Positions 18,744 to 36,000 of a DNA stretch of 36,745 nucleotides are shown one piece after another (the stretch's first letter is position 1; the number at the start of each line of letters is the position of its first letter). Where the stretch lies: positions 4,311,683 to 4,348,427 of the forward strand of contig NZ_JAUDRJ010000003.1 in NCBI RefSeq assembly GCF_030382115.1, in the 5' to 3' direction. The stretch comes from Nostoc sp. GT001. Its GTDB lineage: Bacteria > Cyanobacteriota > Cyanobacteriia > Cyanobacteriales > Nostocaceae. The position numbers were made by a program, and so were the translations under genes. A model generated the notes under the pieces. It saw only the letters and a list, made by a program, of their open reading frames with translations. It did not search any database and was not told the DNA's origin.

Positions 18744-19079
18744 GAAATCCGGGAAAATACTGCTGCTTACACCGAGATTTTAGCCGGGTTAAAGTTTGAA
18801 AAAGATTTTATTCGTCAATTATTGCAGGAGGATCTTATGCAAGAGTCAGTAATTTATCAAGATATTTTGCAGAAGGGAGAACAAAGGGGAGAGCAGAAGG
18901 AAGCATTGAAATATACTTTACGCCTTTTAAATAGACGCTTTGGTAAGATAGATTCATTAATAATTGAACGTCTCCAGGTATTAACTACTGAGCAATTAGA
19001 AGGTTTAGGAGAAGAGTTTTTGGATTTTTAAAATATATCTGATTTAGTTGCTTGGCTTGAGGAAAATACAAGCGGTTAA
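18744..19079 (+). pseudogene. C-terminal fragment of an Rpn/PD-(D/E)XK transposase-like protein (DUF4351)
   Basis: The frame reads TAAYTEILAGLKFEKDF, IRQLLQEDLMQESVIYQ, LQKGEQRGEQKEALKY, LNRRFGKIDSLIIERL and TTEQLEGLGEEFLDF, then a TAA at 19029-19031, then NISDLVAWLEENTSG in the same frame. This is the tail of the abundant Nostoc family with an N-terminal nuclease-like domain and a C-terminal DUF4351 region. The nuclease domain is missing and the tail carries an in-frame stop. It is a relic on the opposite strand to the surrounding cluster and is probably unrelated to it. Confidence 0.75.
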
Positions 19080-19139
19080 AGTTTACAAAAAATCAATGCT
19101 TACTATTTATAATAATAAGCATTGTTATAATTTTAGAAC

Positions 19140-20605
<1,466 letters not shown>

Positions 20606-20607
<2 letters not shown>

Positions 20608-20717
20608 CAGATGTTGCACGCGAGGTGATAAAGTCACCGCGCAAGTTGTAGAAGCATTGTGTATAACTTTTGCAAAATTATGTAAGCTTCTGCGATCGGG
20701 GCGCGGCAACAACTGCC
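20606..20717 (-). ncRNA. RNA element B: minimal Y-RNA-like stem
   Basis: On the minus strand the outer stem is GGCAGTTGTTGC / GCAACATCTGCC (one T-T mismatch). Inside it are the family stem CCGCGC/GCGCGG, an internal loop with CCCGA on the left and CAACTT on the right, the upper stem AGAAGC/GCTTCT, and the shared junction TTACATA. The payload is only a small hairpin (TTTTGCAAAA). A second small hairpin GGTGA-CTTTA-TCACC lies between the family stem and the outer stem. It is directly upstream of the Ro60-like gene. It has no tRNA or rRNA mimic, so it may be the basic Ro60-binding form. Confidence 0.65.
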
Positions 20718-20723
20718 AATTAG

Positions 20724-20855
20724 AAATTTGGGCGTTGCTGAATTAAGGGATGATTCTTGTGGGGTGGGCATCCTGCCCGCCTAGAAATACAAGGGACTGT
20801 TGCCCATCCCACAAAAATAGTAAAATCATCCCGCAAATATGCAACCCCGAAATTT
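20724..20855. mobile_element. MITE-like element with imperfect inverted ends
   Basis: About 132 bp bounded by AAATTTGGGCGTTGC and, inverted, AAATTTCGGGGTTGC, with inner arms GGGATGATT/AATCATCCC and a G/C-rich middle (GTGGGGTGGGCATCCTGCCC). Part of this middle motif recurs near 32578-32610. No transposase is present, so it would depend on one elsewhere. No target duplication is clear. It lies between the SEC-C pseudogene and RNA element B. Confidence 0.5.
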
Positions 20856-20888
20856 GATGTAACGTATCGAAATCGTTAGTACTACTCC

Positions 20889-21157
<269 letters not shown>

Positions 21158-21159
21158 AT

Positions 21160-21298
21160 CATGTCCGCATAATTAGTTATGATTCCTAGAGTCATTGCAC
21201 CCCACCCCCAGCCCCTCCCCGCTCTTCGGGAGGGGAGACAAAGCGCAGCTTTGGCGGAGTGGGGTTCTTGGGGTTTAGTAAGTAATCAAGCGGACATG
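21160..21298. mobile_element. 139-bp MITE with 9-bp inverted ends and ATAT target duplication
   Basis: Ends are CATGTCCGC and GCGGACATG, flanked on both sides by ATAT (21156-21159 and 21299-21302). The inside is a G/C-rich hairpin (CCCCTCCCCGCTCTTCGGGA and onward) without coding capacity. The insertion lies between the full Shine-Dalgarno sequence GGAGGTGAT and the start of the SEC-C gene. Removing it and one ATAT restores GGAGGTGATATG, that is, ribosome site plus start codon. Confidence 0.8.
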
Positions 21299-21329
21299 AT
21301 ATCACCTCCATATTGAAATGAAATAAGAT

Positions 21330-21455
<126 letters not shown>

Positions 21456-21461
21456 AAAATT

Positions 21462-22254
<793 letters not shown>

Positions 22255-22311
22255 TGAACTCACCTCCGTATTGAGTACAGGTTATAGATAAATACAATTC
22301 AAATAATTGAA

Positions 22312-22452
22312 ATTCCGCACAAGTTAGCAAAGCAGTTTTCACAATTGCCTATACCAATTTGGCTACGCTCCCATCAAAGGGAGCGACAGGATTTGAACCT
22401 GCATTCCGTTGCCGGAGTGTGTGTGTAGGCTTTACAAGTTAGGGCGCGGAAT
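22312..22452 (-). ncRNA. RNA element D: Y-RNA-like stem carrying a circularly permuted tRNA
   Basis: On the minus strand the stem ATTCCGCGC/GTGCGGAAT, the family loop (CCTAACTT / TAACTT), the upper stem GTAAAGC/GCTTTGC and the junction CCTACACAC enclose tRNA parts in permuted order. First comes a hairpin TCCG-GCAA-CGGA (GNRA loop, like a class II variable arm). Then come the T arm GCAGG-TTCAAAT-CCTGT and the acceptor 3' strand CGCTCCC. A loop TTTGAT follows, then the acceptor 5' strand GGGAGCG, T8-A9 and the D arm GCC-AAATTGGTATA-GGC. TGTG and CACA close a short anticodon-stem remnant. The acceptor is thus a closed hairpin (plus 22366-22385) and the Y stem replaces the anticodon loop. As I remember it, this is how the YrlA Y RNAs mimic tRNA. 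Confidence 0.85.
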
Positions 22453-22613
22453 AAAACTATGTAATTAGAAATGAAGGAAAGGTTTATGTTTTATACTTTC
22501 TTACCTTCTGCTTTAAAAGTGCTAGATCATAAGTTCAGAGTGAAAAATTAAAAGCGTTCGATCGAAGAAACTAATTTATTCAAAACTCCTAACTCCTAAC
22601 TCTTAACTCCTAT

Positions 22614-22835
<222 letters not shown>

Positions 22836-22852
22836 TTACGAATTCGTATTAG

Positions 22853-23061
22853 TGGATCTGATCGGGATTGAACCGATACCCTCCCTGTGAGAGTTACACT
22901 CACACCTCATGCGAGTTGAAAAAGCTGTGGTTACACCGCAGGAATTGAACCTGCAACTTATCGTTTTAGAGACGATTGCTCTACCATTGAGCAAGTATGT
23001 AAGCTTTTTCTGTCAGGGCACAAGTGACATCCGGGATCTCTACCGTTAGAGCTACAGACCC
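22853..23061 (-). ncRNA. RNA element E: tRNA-Trp(CUA)-like cloverleaf on a Y-RNA-like stem, nested in a second split tRNA
   Basis: On the minus strand the outer part begins GGGTCTG-TA-GCTC-TAACGGTA-GAG (acceptor strand and D arm). It ends ATCGG-TTCAATC-CCGAT (T arm), CAGATCC (pairs with GGGTCTG) and A, a near-complete tRNA frame split by about 150 nt. Inside is the family stem at 22903-23026: CACTTGTGC/GCATGAGGTG with one bulged G, loop CCTGACA/AACTC, GAAAAAGC/GCTTTTTC and TTACATAC. The inner body has D arm GCTC-AATGGTA-GAGC, anticodon stem ATCGT/ACGAT with loop CTCTAAA (anticodon CTA, plus 22967-22969), and T arm GCAGG-TTCAATT-CCTGC. The loop differs from the tRNA-Trp loop CTCCAAA by one base. 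An extra hairpin TGTGAG/CTCACA lies before the outer T arm. It is upstream of the beta-grasp gene. Confidence 0.8.
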
Positions 23062-23112
23062 AAGGAAAGCATTATTGCAATGCTTTTGAGGAGGCTTTTT
23101 TTGCATACTACA

Positions 23113-23141
23113 AGCGTAATACATAATTTGCATAATGTCAA
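23113..23141 (-). promoter_or_regulatory. Candidate sigma-70-type promoter for the RNA-element cluster
   Basis: On the minus strand TTGACA (perfect -35) is followed after 17 bases by TACGCT (keeps TA...T of the -10). A start near 23106 would place a short leader with the hairpin arms AAAGCATT/AATGCTTT (23066-23086) in front of RNA element E. Element C begins 7 bases after a stop codon and cannot have its own promoter in that gap, so at least part of the cluster is read as one transcript, possibly from here. Confidence 0.45.
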
Positions 23142-23206
23142 GTGTCGGGATGAATCGGGCAATTGTCCTTGATGTAGTGTTATGGAAACCATTGCCCACC
23201 TGCCCC

Positions 23207-27904
<4,698 letters not shown>

Positions 27905-28108
27905 CCTTGAGCCTTATCTACATTCTGGGGAGTGGGGAAGAAGCAGAGGAGCAGGGGAGGCAGGGGAGAAGGAAATAACTAATGCCCCATGCCCAATGCC
28001 TAATGCTCAATGCCCAATTCAACAAACTTACTTTAATTAATGACAACAGTTTACTTAAAAGCGTTAGCGTAATTTTACTGAGTTATATGTTATTAAATAA
28101 TCGTTTAA

Positions 28109-28432
28109 ATGATTAAATCCCTGCTGTATTTTTTTTGGGCTGGTTTATTGGAAATTGGGGGCGGCTACCTAATCTGGTTGTGGTTACGCGAAGGTAAACC
28201 GTTTTGGTTGGGCATATTGGGGGGAATTGCTTTAGCTTTCTATGGGGTTATTGCAACTCTACAACCAACAAATTTTGGCAGAGTGTATGCGGCTTATGGC
28301 GGCGTGTTTATCGCAATGGCAATGCTTTGGGGTTGGAAAGTAGACGGGGTAACTCCAGATCGCTACGACTTAATCGGAGGATGTTTAGCTTTAATGAGTG
28401 TTTTAATTATCATGTTTGCTCCCAGAACTTAA
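28109..28432 (+). CDS. ynfA: YnfA family (UPF0060) small membrane protein
   Basis: A 107-residue protein with four hydrophobic segments typical of YnfA, a relative of small multidrug resistance proteins. Family blocks are [46 protein letters not shown] and [24 protein letters not shown] role in efflux has been proposed for some members; here it is only a family assignment. It is divergent from the sensor kinase. Confidence 0.93.
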   Translation: MIKSLLYFFWAGLLEIGGGYLIWLWLREGKPFWLGILGGIALAFYGVIATLQPTNFGRVYAAYGGVFIAMAMLWGWKVDGVTPDRYDLIGGCLALMSVLIIMFAPRT

Positions 28433-28774
28433 GTAAAAGTTCTATATTATTTTTCACCAATAACTTTTATAACTTTCCCTTTTAAACAGATAATAATCCC
28501 ATGCAAAATTGCAAAAGTCTTTTCACAACTTGTCAACTATCACAATTATTTTGGTTTGTAACAGTAAGTAACTAAAAATTTGGAATTTTCTCAGGCTTGA
28601 ATAAAATACTATTCTTCTCTTCTTAAAAAAAAAGATGCAATGTAATGATTGCGTGTTTATACGCTGATTGAAATTTTAGCAACGACAATCAGGATTATAT
28701 TTTTGTTAACATTTCAAGAACATTGAGGTTAAGTAACTTTCAAGACAAAAATGTGGCAATAAAAGTAATCAAAT

Positions 28775-28788
28775 GTAGTTAAGTATAC
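28775..28788 (+). promoter_or_regulatory. NtcA-type binding site GTA-N8-TAC upstream of amt
   Basis: GTAGTTAAGTATAC is a perfect match to the NtcA consensus GTA-N8-TAC. NtcA is the cyanobacterial nitrogen regulator and is known to control ammonium transporter genes. The site ends only 28 bases before the predicted start codon, close for an activator site, so it may repress or the start may lie further downstream. A weaker relative (GTA-N8-TAA) is at 28558-28571. The rest of the 384-bp gap 28433-28816 is AT-rich with no gene. Confidence 0.55.
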
Positions 28789-28816
28789 AAATCGTTGGTG
28801 CTTAGGAAGAAAAAAA

Positions 28817-30231
28817 GTGTTGAAGAAAGTTGTGATGATTGGAGCTATCAGCCTACTGTTTTTAGGAGGGCCGTTGATGGGCAATGCTTTTGCCCAAACC
28901 CCAACTGCTGCCCCGCCTACTGCTGATACTGGAGATACGGCATTTATGCTGATTTCAGCAGCACTTGTGCTGCTAATGACACCAGGATTGGCATTTTTCT
29001 ATGGTGGATTTGTGCGATCGCGCAACGTTCTAAACACATTGATGATGAGCTTTGTGTTAATGGCGATCGTCGGAGTTACCTGGATTCTGTGGGGCTATAG
29101 TCTTTCATTTGCGCCAGGTTTACCGTTTATCGGTGGATTGCAATGGCTGGGGTTGAATGGTGTCGGGTTAGAGATAACCGATTATCTCAAAGGGTCAAAC
29201 CCGCCAGAAGTCGTCTCTTATGCCGGAACAATACCCCATCAGGCATTCATGATCTATCAAGCCATGTTTGCCATTATCACCCCAGCCTTAATTTCTGGAG
29301 CGATCGCAGAGCGGATGAGTTTCCGCGCCTATTCGCTGTTTGTCCTACTGTGGTCAACCTTTATTTACGCTCCTCTGGCTCACATGGTCTGGGCGAAAGG
29401 TGGATTTTTAGGTTTGTATGGTGGATTAGGTGCCCTGGACTTTGCTTAGGTGGCACAGTAGTTCATATTAGTTCCGGCGTTTCAGCTTTGGTAGCAGCGA
29501 TCGTCCTTGGTCCTCGCAAAACCCATCCCGATCGTCTTAGCCCGCCGCACAACGTTCCGTTTATTTTGCTGGGTGCTGGCTTGTTGTGGTTTGGTTGGTT
29601 CGGTTTTAACGCTGGGAGTGCTTTATCTATTGCCAGTGGAACTTCTGGTAACTTAGTTACAAATGTGGCAACAACAGCCTTTGTCGCCACCAATACGGCA
29701 GCGGCGGCGGGTGCATTGATGTGGCTTATTTTGGAAGGGGTTTTACGGGGTAAACCAACAGCCGTAGGAGCAGCGACAGGAGCCGTTGCTGGCTTAGTGG
29801 GTATCACTCCCGCCGCCGGATTTGTCACACCACTATCAGCGATTTTAATTGGTTTCATCACCACCTTTGTTTGCTTCTATGCCGTGAGTTTCAAGCATAA
29901 GCTGCAAATTGACGATGCTTTAGATACCTATCCCGTGCATGGCGTTGGTGGTACAGTGGGGGCAATTTTAACAGCCATCTTTGCCACTACTCAAGTCAAC
30001 GGAGGAGGTAAAAACGGAGTGCTGCGTGGTAATTTTGGTGAATTGGGAGTTGAACTAGTAGCAATTGCCGTTGCTTATGTAATCGCAGGTGTTGGTACGT
30101 GGATTATTCTCAAAGTTATCGATGCTACAGTCGGGCTGCGAGTCAAAGAGGAAGCTGAATTGCAAGGTTTGGATATCAACGAACACGGTGAAGAAGGTTA
30201 CAACTCCGAGTTTGGCGATCGTCCCACTTAG
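28817..30231 (+). pseudogene. amt: Ammonium transporter gene, frameshifted
   Basis: An Amt/Mep/Rh family ammonium channel of about 470 codons in two frames. The first part has a signal peptide (ending GNAFA), AFMLISAALVLLMTPGLAFFYGG, and the pore regions up to GGLGALDFA, then TAG at 29447-29449. The second frame resumes GGTVVHISSGVSALVAAIVLG and runs through DDALDTYPVHGVGGTVGAILTA to a hydrophilic tail with EEGYNSEF. Skipping TA at 29447-29448 gives the family sequence DFAGGTVVHISSG without loss. The twin pore His motifs (VVHIS and YPVHGVGG) are kept. It is either a very recent knock-out or a sequence error. The start is GTG at 28817 with AGGAAG upstream. The NtcA box upstream points to nitrogen control. 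Confidence 0.92.
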
Positions 30232-30371
30232 TAGAGAGTACTGAGTGGTGAGTTAGGAGTTAGGAGTTAGGAGTTTGCTTCCCTTTCTCGCCAATTTACA
30301 CTTGAAGATTGGGTAATTTGCGATCGCTAGCGTTAAAATTTGATTCAAATAATTGGTAAATTTCGCTAGTC

Positions 30372-31229
30372 GTGTCTACATCTGCAAAAACCTTTCCTAT
30401 CTGGGCATTTTTCTCGCTGTTAACCAACGGCATCCTAATGTTGGCGGTCATCCTGTTAATTTGGCAACAGCAGAGATTGGCCGCTTTTTTTGGGATAATC
30501 ACATCCCCAGAGCCAATCAAACTAAATAACTCACCGCAAATTGCTACACCTGATTTAGGTCGCCGTCACCAACTCAGTTATCGAGAGTGGGTAGATATCC
30601 TCAACCAAGAAGCCAAGGTCGCCGCTGACCAACGTCCCCCGCATTTAACCATCCTGGCGGGAGATTCTCTAAGTTTGTGGTTTCCCCCTGAGTTATTACC
30701 CGAAGGGAACAATTGGCTCAATCAAGGAATTTCTGGCGAAACCAGCAATGGACTCTTGAAAAGATTAAAAATATTTGACCGCACCCAGCCAGAAGTGATT
30801 TTTGTGATGATTGGTATTAATGATCTAATTAAGGGGATGAGCAATGGGGAAATTTTAGATAATCAGCGGCAAATTATCAATTACTTACAAAAGAAGCATC
30901 CCACAGCGCAAATTGTTGTCCAATCGATTTTGCCACATGGGGCAGAAGAAGCAACTTGGAAAGGACGAGATAAACTATTGGCTGTTGCCAATAGCCGCAT
31001 CCGCCAGTTAAATCAGCAATTACAAAGCTTATCTACCAAAAAAGGTGTCAAATACCTCGATTTATATCCCTTGTTTACCAACAAGCAAGGAAATCTCCGC
31101 CGCGAATTTACTACTGATGGCTTACACTTAAGTCCTGAAGGCTATATGGTTTGGCGTTCTGCATTGCAGATTTATAGTGAGATTGAATTAAAACCCCAGC
31201 GTCAACGTTCTGCGCCAGAAAAAGGCTAA
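30372..31229 (+). CDS. SGNH/GDSL-family hydrolase with N-terminal membrane anchor
   Basis: A 285-residue protein. One N-terminal hydrophobic helix (about 8-30) is followed by a spacer and an SGNH hydrolase domain with all four blocks: ILAGDSLS (Ser), NQGISGET (Gly), MIGINDL (Asn) and DGLHLSPEGY (Asp and His of the triad). It should be an esterase or acetylhydrolase acting at the outer face of the plasma membrane. The start is GTG at 30372. The short gap before it contains tandem AGTTAGG units. Confidence 0.9.
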   Translation: MSTSAKTFPIWAFFSLLTNGILMLAVILLIWQQQRLAAFFGIITSPEPIKLNNSPQIATPDLGRRHQLSYREWVDILNQEAKVAADQRPPHLTILAGDSLSLWFPPELLPEGNNWLNQGISGETSNGLLKRLKIFDRTQPEVIFVMIGINDLIKGMSNGEILDNQRQIINYLQKKHPTAQIVVQSILPHGAEEATWKGRDKLLAVANSRIRQLNQQLQSLSTKKGVKYLDLYPLFTNKQGNLRREFTTDGLHLSPEGYMVWRSALQIYSEIELKPQRQRSAPEKG

Positions 31230-31325
31230 AGCCCAAAAAGAAGTAATATCTTTGAAGACAACTCTGTATCAATCGCGTCTAGGCGCGAGAAAATAAGAAA
31301 TAGTGAGTTTAAGTAGACAAATCTA

Positions 31326-32534
31326 ATGGATACAAAAGCTTTTAAGCGCAGCCTCCAACATTCAGAAAATTACAATCGCAAGGGCTTTGGTCATCAAGCA
31401 GAAGTTGCTACCCAGTTGCAATCTGAGTATCAGAGTAACTTGATTCAGGAAATTCGCGATCGCAATTACACTCTGCAACGGGGTAATGTGACAATCCGAC
31501 TAGCGCAGGCCTTTGGCTTTTGCTGGGGTGTAGAACGGGCTGTAGCGATGGCATACGAAACTCGTCAGCACTTCCCCACAGAACACATCTGGATTACTAA
31601 CGAAATTATCCACAACCCTTCTGTAAATCAGCGGATGCAGGAGATGCAAGTAGAATTCATCCCCATTGAAGGAAAGAATAAAGACTTTTCTGTTGTTGGA
31701 ATTGGTGATGTAGTCATATTACCCGCTTTTGGAGCTAGCGTTCAAGAAATGCAGATACTTCACGAGAAAGGCTGCAAAATTGTTGATACAACTTGTCCTT
31801 GGGTATCTAAAGTTTGGAATACAGTAGAAAAGCACAAAAAAATCGATTATACATCAATAATTCACGGCAAATATAAGCACGAAGAAACAGTTGCGACTAG
31901 TTCCTTCGCTGGCAAGTATTTAATAGTGTTGAATTTGCAAGAAGCAGAATATGTTGCTGACTATATTATCAATGGTGGCAACCGTGAAGAATTTCTGACA
32001 AAATTTGCGAAAGCTTGTTCAGCAGGATTTGACCCCGATCGCGATTTAGAAAGAGTTGGCATTGCTAACCAAACTACAATGCTTAAAGGCGAAACTGAGC
32101 AAATCGGTAAGCTTTTTGAGCGAACTATGTTACAGAAATATGGCCCCACCGAATTAAATCAGCATTTTCAAAGCTTCAACACCATTTGTGATGCCACTCA
32201 AGAACGTCAAGATGCGATGTTGGAATTAGTGGAACATAATTTAGATTTGATGGTAGTAATTGGTGGGTTTAATTCCTCGAACACTACTCAGTTGCAACAA
32301 ATTGCCTTTGAGCGAGGAATTCCTTCTTATCATATTGATACTGTTGAACGCCTTAAATCAGGATATTCTATTGAACATCGGCAATTAAATGGGCAGTTAA
32401 TAACTACAGAAAACTGGTTGCCTGATGGAGAAATTGTTGTGGGAATTACTTCTGGTGCTTCTACGCCAGATAAGGTAGTAGAAGATGTGATTGAGAAGAT
32501 TTTTACATTGAAAACAACAGCAGCGCTGGTTTAA
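31326..32534 (+). CDS. ispH: 4-hydroxy-3-methylbut-2-enyl diphosphate reductase IspH
   Basis: Last enzyme of the MEP isoprenoid pathway, reducing HMBPP to IPP and DMAPP with a 4Fe-4S cluster. It has 402 residues with the N-terminal extension usual in cyanobacteria. The three cluster cysteines are in [22 protein letters not shown] and [12 protein letters not shown]. The substrate-binding motifs ITNEIIHNP and [16 protein letters not shown] are intact. Confidence 0.97.
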   Translation: MDTKAFKRSLQHSENYNRKGFGHQAEVATQLQSEYQSNLIQEIRDRNYTLQRGNVTIRLAQAFGFCWGVERAVAMAYETRQHFPTEHIWITNEIIHNPSVNQRMQEMQVEFIPIEGKNKDFSVVGIGDVVILPAFGASVQEMQILHEKGCKIVDTTCPWVSKVWNTVEKHKKIDYTSIIHGKYKHEETVATSSFAGKYLIVLNLQEAEYVADYIINGGNREEFLTKFAKACSAGFDPDRDLERVGIANQTTMLKGETEQIGKLFERTMLQKYGPTELNQHFQSFNTICDATQERQDAMLELVEHNLDLMVVIGGFNSSNTTQLQQIAFERGIPSYHIDTVERLKSGYSIEHRQLNGQLITTENWLPDGEIVVGITSGASTPDKVVEDVIEKIFTLKTTAALV

Positions 32535-33033
32535 CTGTTCTCAGAGAGACTTCCAACTAAAAAACATCCAATTAATTCTTGTGGGGCGGACATCTTGTCT
32601 GCCTTATAAGATTGGATAATTTATTTGTTATAAACTCCTCAGTTATCGATTTCATATTTGGCGAAACACCACATCAATATCAGTTATCGGTAACTAGTGT
32701 TCACTGTTGGAATAATTTGTAATCGATTAAAAAATTAAATTTATCAAATAATCTCAGGAATTAATCAATAACTTAAACAGCGTTTGTTGCCATTTTTTAG
32801 TTAGCGAACGCCTGATAGTACTTGATCGAAAAAATTTATAAACTCTTACTATTTGAATTGTCAAAGATGAAATTTAAATAACTCTTAATCATACCACAAA
32901 ATATTGATGCAAGAGTTCTATTGTTAGCCCTGATTCCATGCATGACCAAGCTTTGAGCCAAAACTGACGGGAATCACTATTTTTAAAGGTCTGCCCATGA
33001 GCTTTTGCTGTAAAAAATAGGTATTCATGATTT
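32535..33033. other. AT-rich intergenic region with a partial repeat
   Basis: A 499-bp gap. At 32578-32610 it holds TTGTGGGGCGGACATCTTGTCTGCC, written here as a split motif TTGTGGGGCGGACA / TCTTGTCTGCC, related to the middle of the MITE-like element at 20724-20855. The remainder is AT-rich. Promoter and ribosome site of the downstream WD40 gene must be near 32950-33030 (AGGT at 33020). No gene is seen. Confidence 0.4.
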
Positions 33034-36000
33034 ATGAATCGGCACAAGCCAAAACGGAATCGTGGCGTTATACTCACTCCTGAAGGCTGGCAAAAACTTC
33101 AGCAGGCAAAACTTGAAGGGGAAATCCGAGAAAAATCTGGCTCCAAGTACACTCTAGAAGAAATAAGTGAACGCGCTGGATTAACTTCAAATACAGTCGC
33201 AAAGATACTTACTAACCAGGAAAGGGTTGACAAACGAACGCTAGTTTATTTATTCATGGCGTTTAACTTAGAGTTAAATCCCCAAGACTATCTTAAGTTA
33301 AATCCCGATTTGGCGAGACTTTCAGCCTTGGAGTTTAGAAAGCGCGTTGATTGGGGAGAGATGGTGGATGTATCTGTTTTCTATGGGCGCATAAATGAAC
33401 TGACTCTACTAGAGCAATGGCTGATTAAGGAACGCTGTCGAGTGGTGGCGCTGTTGGGAATGGGAGGAATTGGTAAAACAACTCTTGCTGCCAAATTAGC
33501 GCAAAAGGTTCAAGGATGTTTTGAGTACGTTATCTGGCGATCGCTCTACAATGCTCCCCTACTTTTTGACCTGCTGGCAAATTTAATTCAATTTTTTTCT
33601 AACGAGCAGGTTTTAGAAACTGACTTACCAAAAAATGTAAATGGGAGAATATCACAACTAATTGAATATTTACAACAACAGCGCTGTCTGATCGTATTAG
33701 ATAATGTAGAGACTATTCTGCAAACAGGCGCTTATGCTGGATGCTATCGAGAAGGCTATGAAGATTATGGCTTACTGATAAAACGATTGGGACAAGTTAT
33801 GCATCAAAGCTCCTTGGTGCTGACTTCACGTGAAAAACCCAAAGACGTGGCGTCACACGAAGGACAAGCACTACCTGTTCGTTCATTACAACTGAGGGGT
33901 CTGAAAGAGGAAGAAGGAAAAAAAATTTTTCACCTCAAAGGTCTGTTTGGAGCAGAATCCCAAGAGAAAGCACTGATTGAGCTTTATTCTGGTAATCCAT
34001 TGGCTTTGAAGATAGTTGCAACGACTATTCAAGATGTCTTTAATGGTGATATTTGTGGGTTCTTGAACCAAAAGACATCTGTTTTTGGCGATATCTGTGC
34101 TGTTTTAGAGCAGCAGTTTGAGCGTTTATCTAATTTAGAGCGTGTGGTTATGTACTGGCTGGCAATTAATCGTGAGTCAATTCCACTCTACAATTTGCAA
34201 GAAGATTTAACTTCATTAGTAATACCACACAAGTTATTAGAAGCTCTAGAGTCTTTGATCAGGCGAAGTCTCATCGACAAATTTCAGTCAACGCTAAGTG
34301 AAAAAAGTGGTTTCCTCTTCACATTACACTCTGTAGTAATGGAATATATCACTAGTAAATTAATTCAGCAAACTTATCAAGAAATTGCAACTCCAAAGAT
34401 TGTGCTTCTGAAGTATTATGCTTTGAGTAAAGCTCAATCCAAAGACTACATTAGAGAAACTCAAATACGCTTAATTATTAAGCCCGTTATAGATGAACTT
34501 TTAACTATTTTTAAAACCCCAAAAAAACTAGAAAATCATTTAAATGAAATTTTAGTCAAGCTGCAAGGAGAATCTCCACTGGAACCTGGGTATACAAGCG
34601 GGAATATTCTCAACTTGCTTCGTCAGTTAAAGACAGATTTAAGAGGTTATGATTTTTCTAACCTAAGCGTTTGGCAAGTAGATATGCGGGGTGTAAGTTT
34701 ACCTCAAGTCAATTTCCAAAACGCTAATTTATCTAAATCGGTTTTTACTAAAAATTTCAGTAAAATTTCTGCTTTAGCATTCAGCCCCAACGGAAAAATT
34801 TTAGCGGCGAGTGACGCAAATGGCAAGATTTGCTTGTGGCGAGACTTTGCTGAGGGCGAACAACTTTTGACCTGTCTAGGACATATTGATTGGGTTCGAG
34901 CGATCGCCTTCAGTCCAAATGGTAGCATTCTTTGCAGTGGAGGTAGTGACCAGAGTGTGAAATTGTGGGATGTCAACACAGGTGAATGCCTGAAAACTTT
35001 AACAGGACATCCTGAGCGGGTACGAGCTGTTGCCTTCAGCCTTCAAGGTGAAGTTTTAGCTTCTGGCAGCGATGATTGGGCAGTGCGTTTGTGGACTATT
35101 CCGAATAGTAAGTGTTATAAAATTTTACGAAAACATACTAATTCGGTATTATCTGTAGCTTTTAGTCCTCAAGGTAAAATTTTAGCCAGTGCTAGCAGTG
35201 ATAAAACCGTGAAGCTATGGGATTTCTGCACAGGAGAATGCCTCAAAACTTTGCATGGACACACTAGTTCGGTTTCCTCAATTGCTTTCAATCTGGATGG
35301 TCAAACCTTGGTTAGTGGTGGTGATGACCAAACTGTGAAACTCTGGAGTATCTCAAATGGGAAGTGCCTGAGAACTTTCCAGGGACATAGTGACAGGGTT
35401 AGGTCAGTCGCCTTTGCTCCTAATGGTAATATTTTGGCTAGCGGTAGTGATGACCAAACTGTGAAGCTATGGAATTTCCGCACAGGAGAATGCGTTAAAA
35501 CATTGCAGGGACATACAAGTTTTGTCTGTTCTGTTGTTTTTAGTCCAGATGGTCAAACTTTGGTCAGTGGTAGTGATGACCAAACTGTGAGGTTTTGGGA
35601 TGTTAGCACTGGTCAAGCCTTAAGAAACTTGCAGGGCTACAATAATGGGGTGTGGTCTGTTGCCTTTGCTCCTGGTGGCCAGACCATAATTAGCAGCAAT
35701 AATGACCAAACCGTAAAGCTCTGGGATGTCGCGGATGGGAAGTGCTACAAAACTTTGCGAGGAGACCCTAATCGAGTCAGAACCGTTGCCTTTAGTCCTC
35801 AAGGTAATATATTAGCAAGTGGCAGTTACGATCAACTTGTGAGGCTGTGGGATAGCAGCACCTGCCAATGTTGCAACATCTTACGGGGACATACTGGCTG
35901 GGTAAAGTCAGTTGCTTTTGCTCCTGGAGGTAAAATTCTCGCCAGTGGCAGTGATGATAAAACTGTAAGGCTTTGGGATGTCAACACTGGTCAAGTTTTG

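Noticed and set aside
22312..22452. Two-piece (permuted) tmRNA
   Set aside because: There is no tag-coding frame or pseudoknot region, and the ends lie in an anticodon-stem remnant closed by the family stem.
22929..23001. Ordinary or suppressor tRNA gene
   Set aside because: The inner acceptor pairs only over about four bases and continues into the family stem, and it is nested in another split tRNA. A free mature tRNA is unlikely.
23066..23099. Rho-independent terminator on the plus strand
   Set aside because: The hairpin AAAGCATT/AATGCTTT is followed by TGAGGAGGC before the T run, and no plus-strand gene ends here. It fits better as a leader hairpin of the minus-strand transcript.
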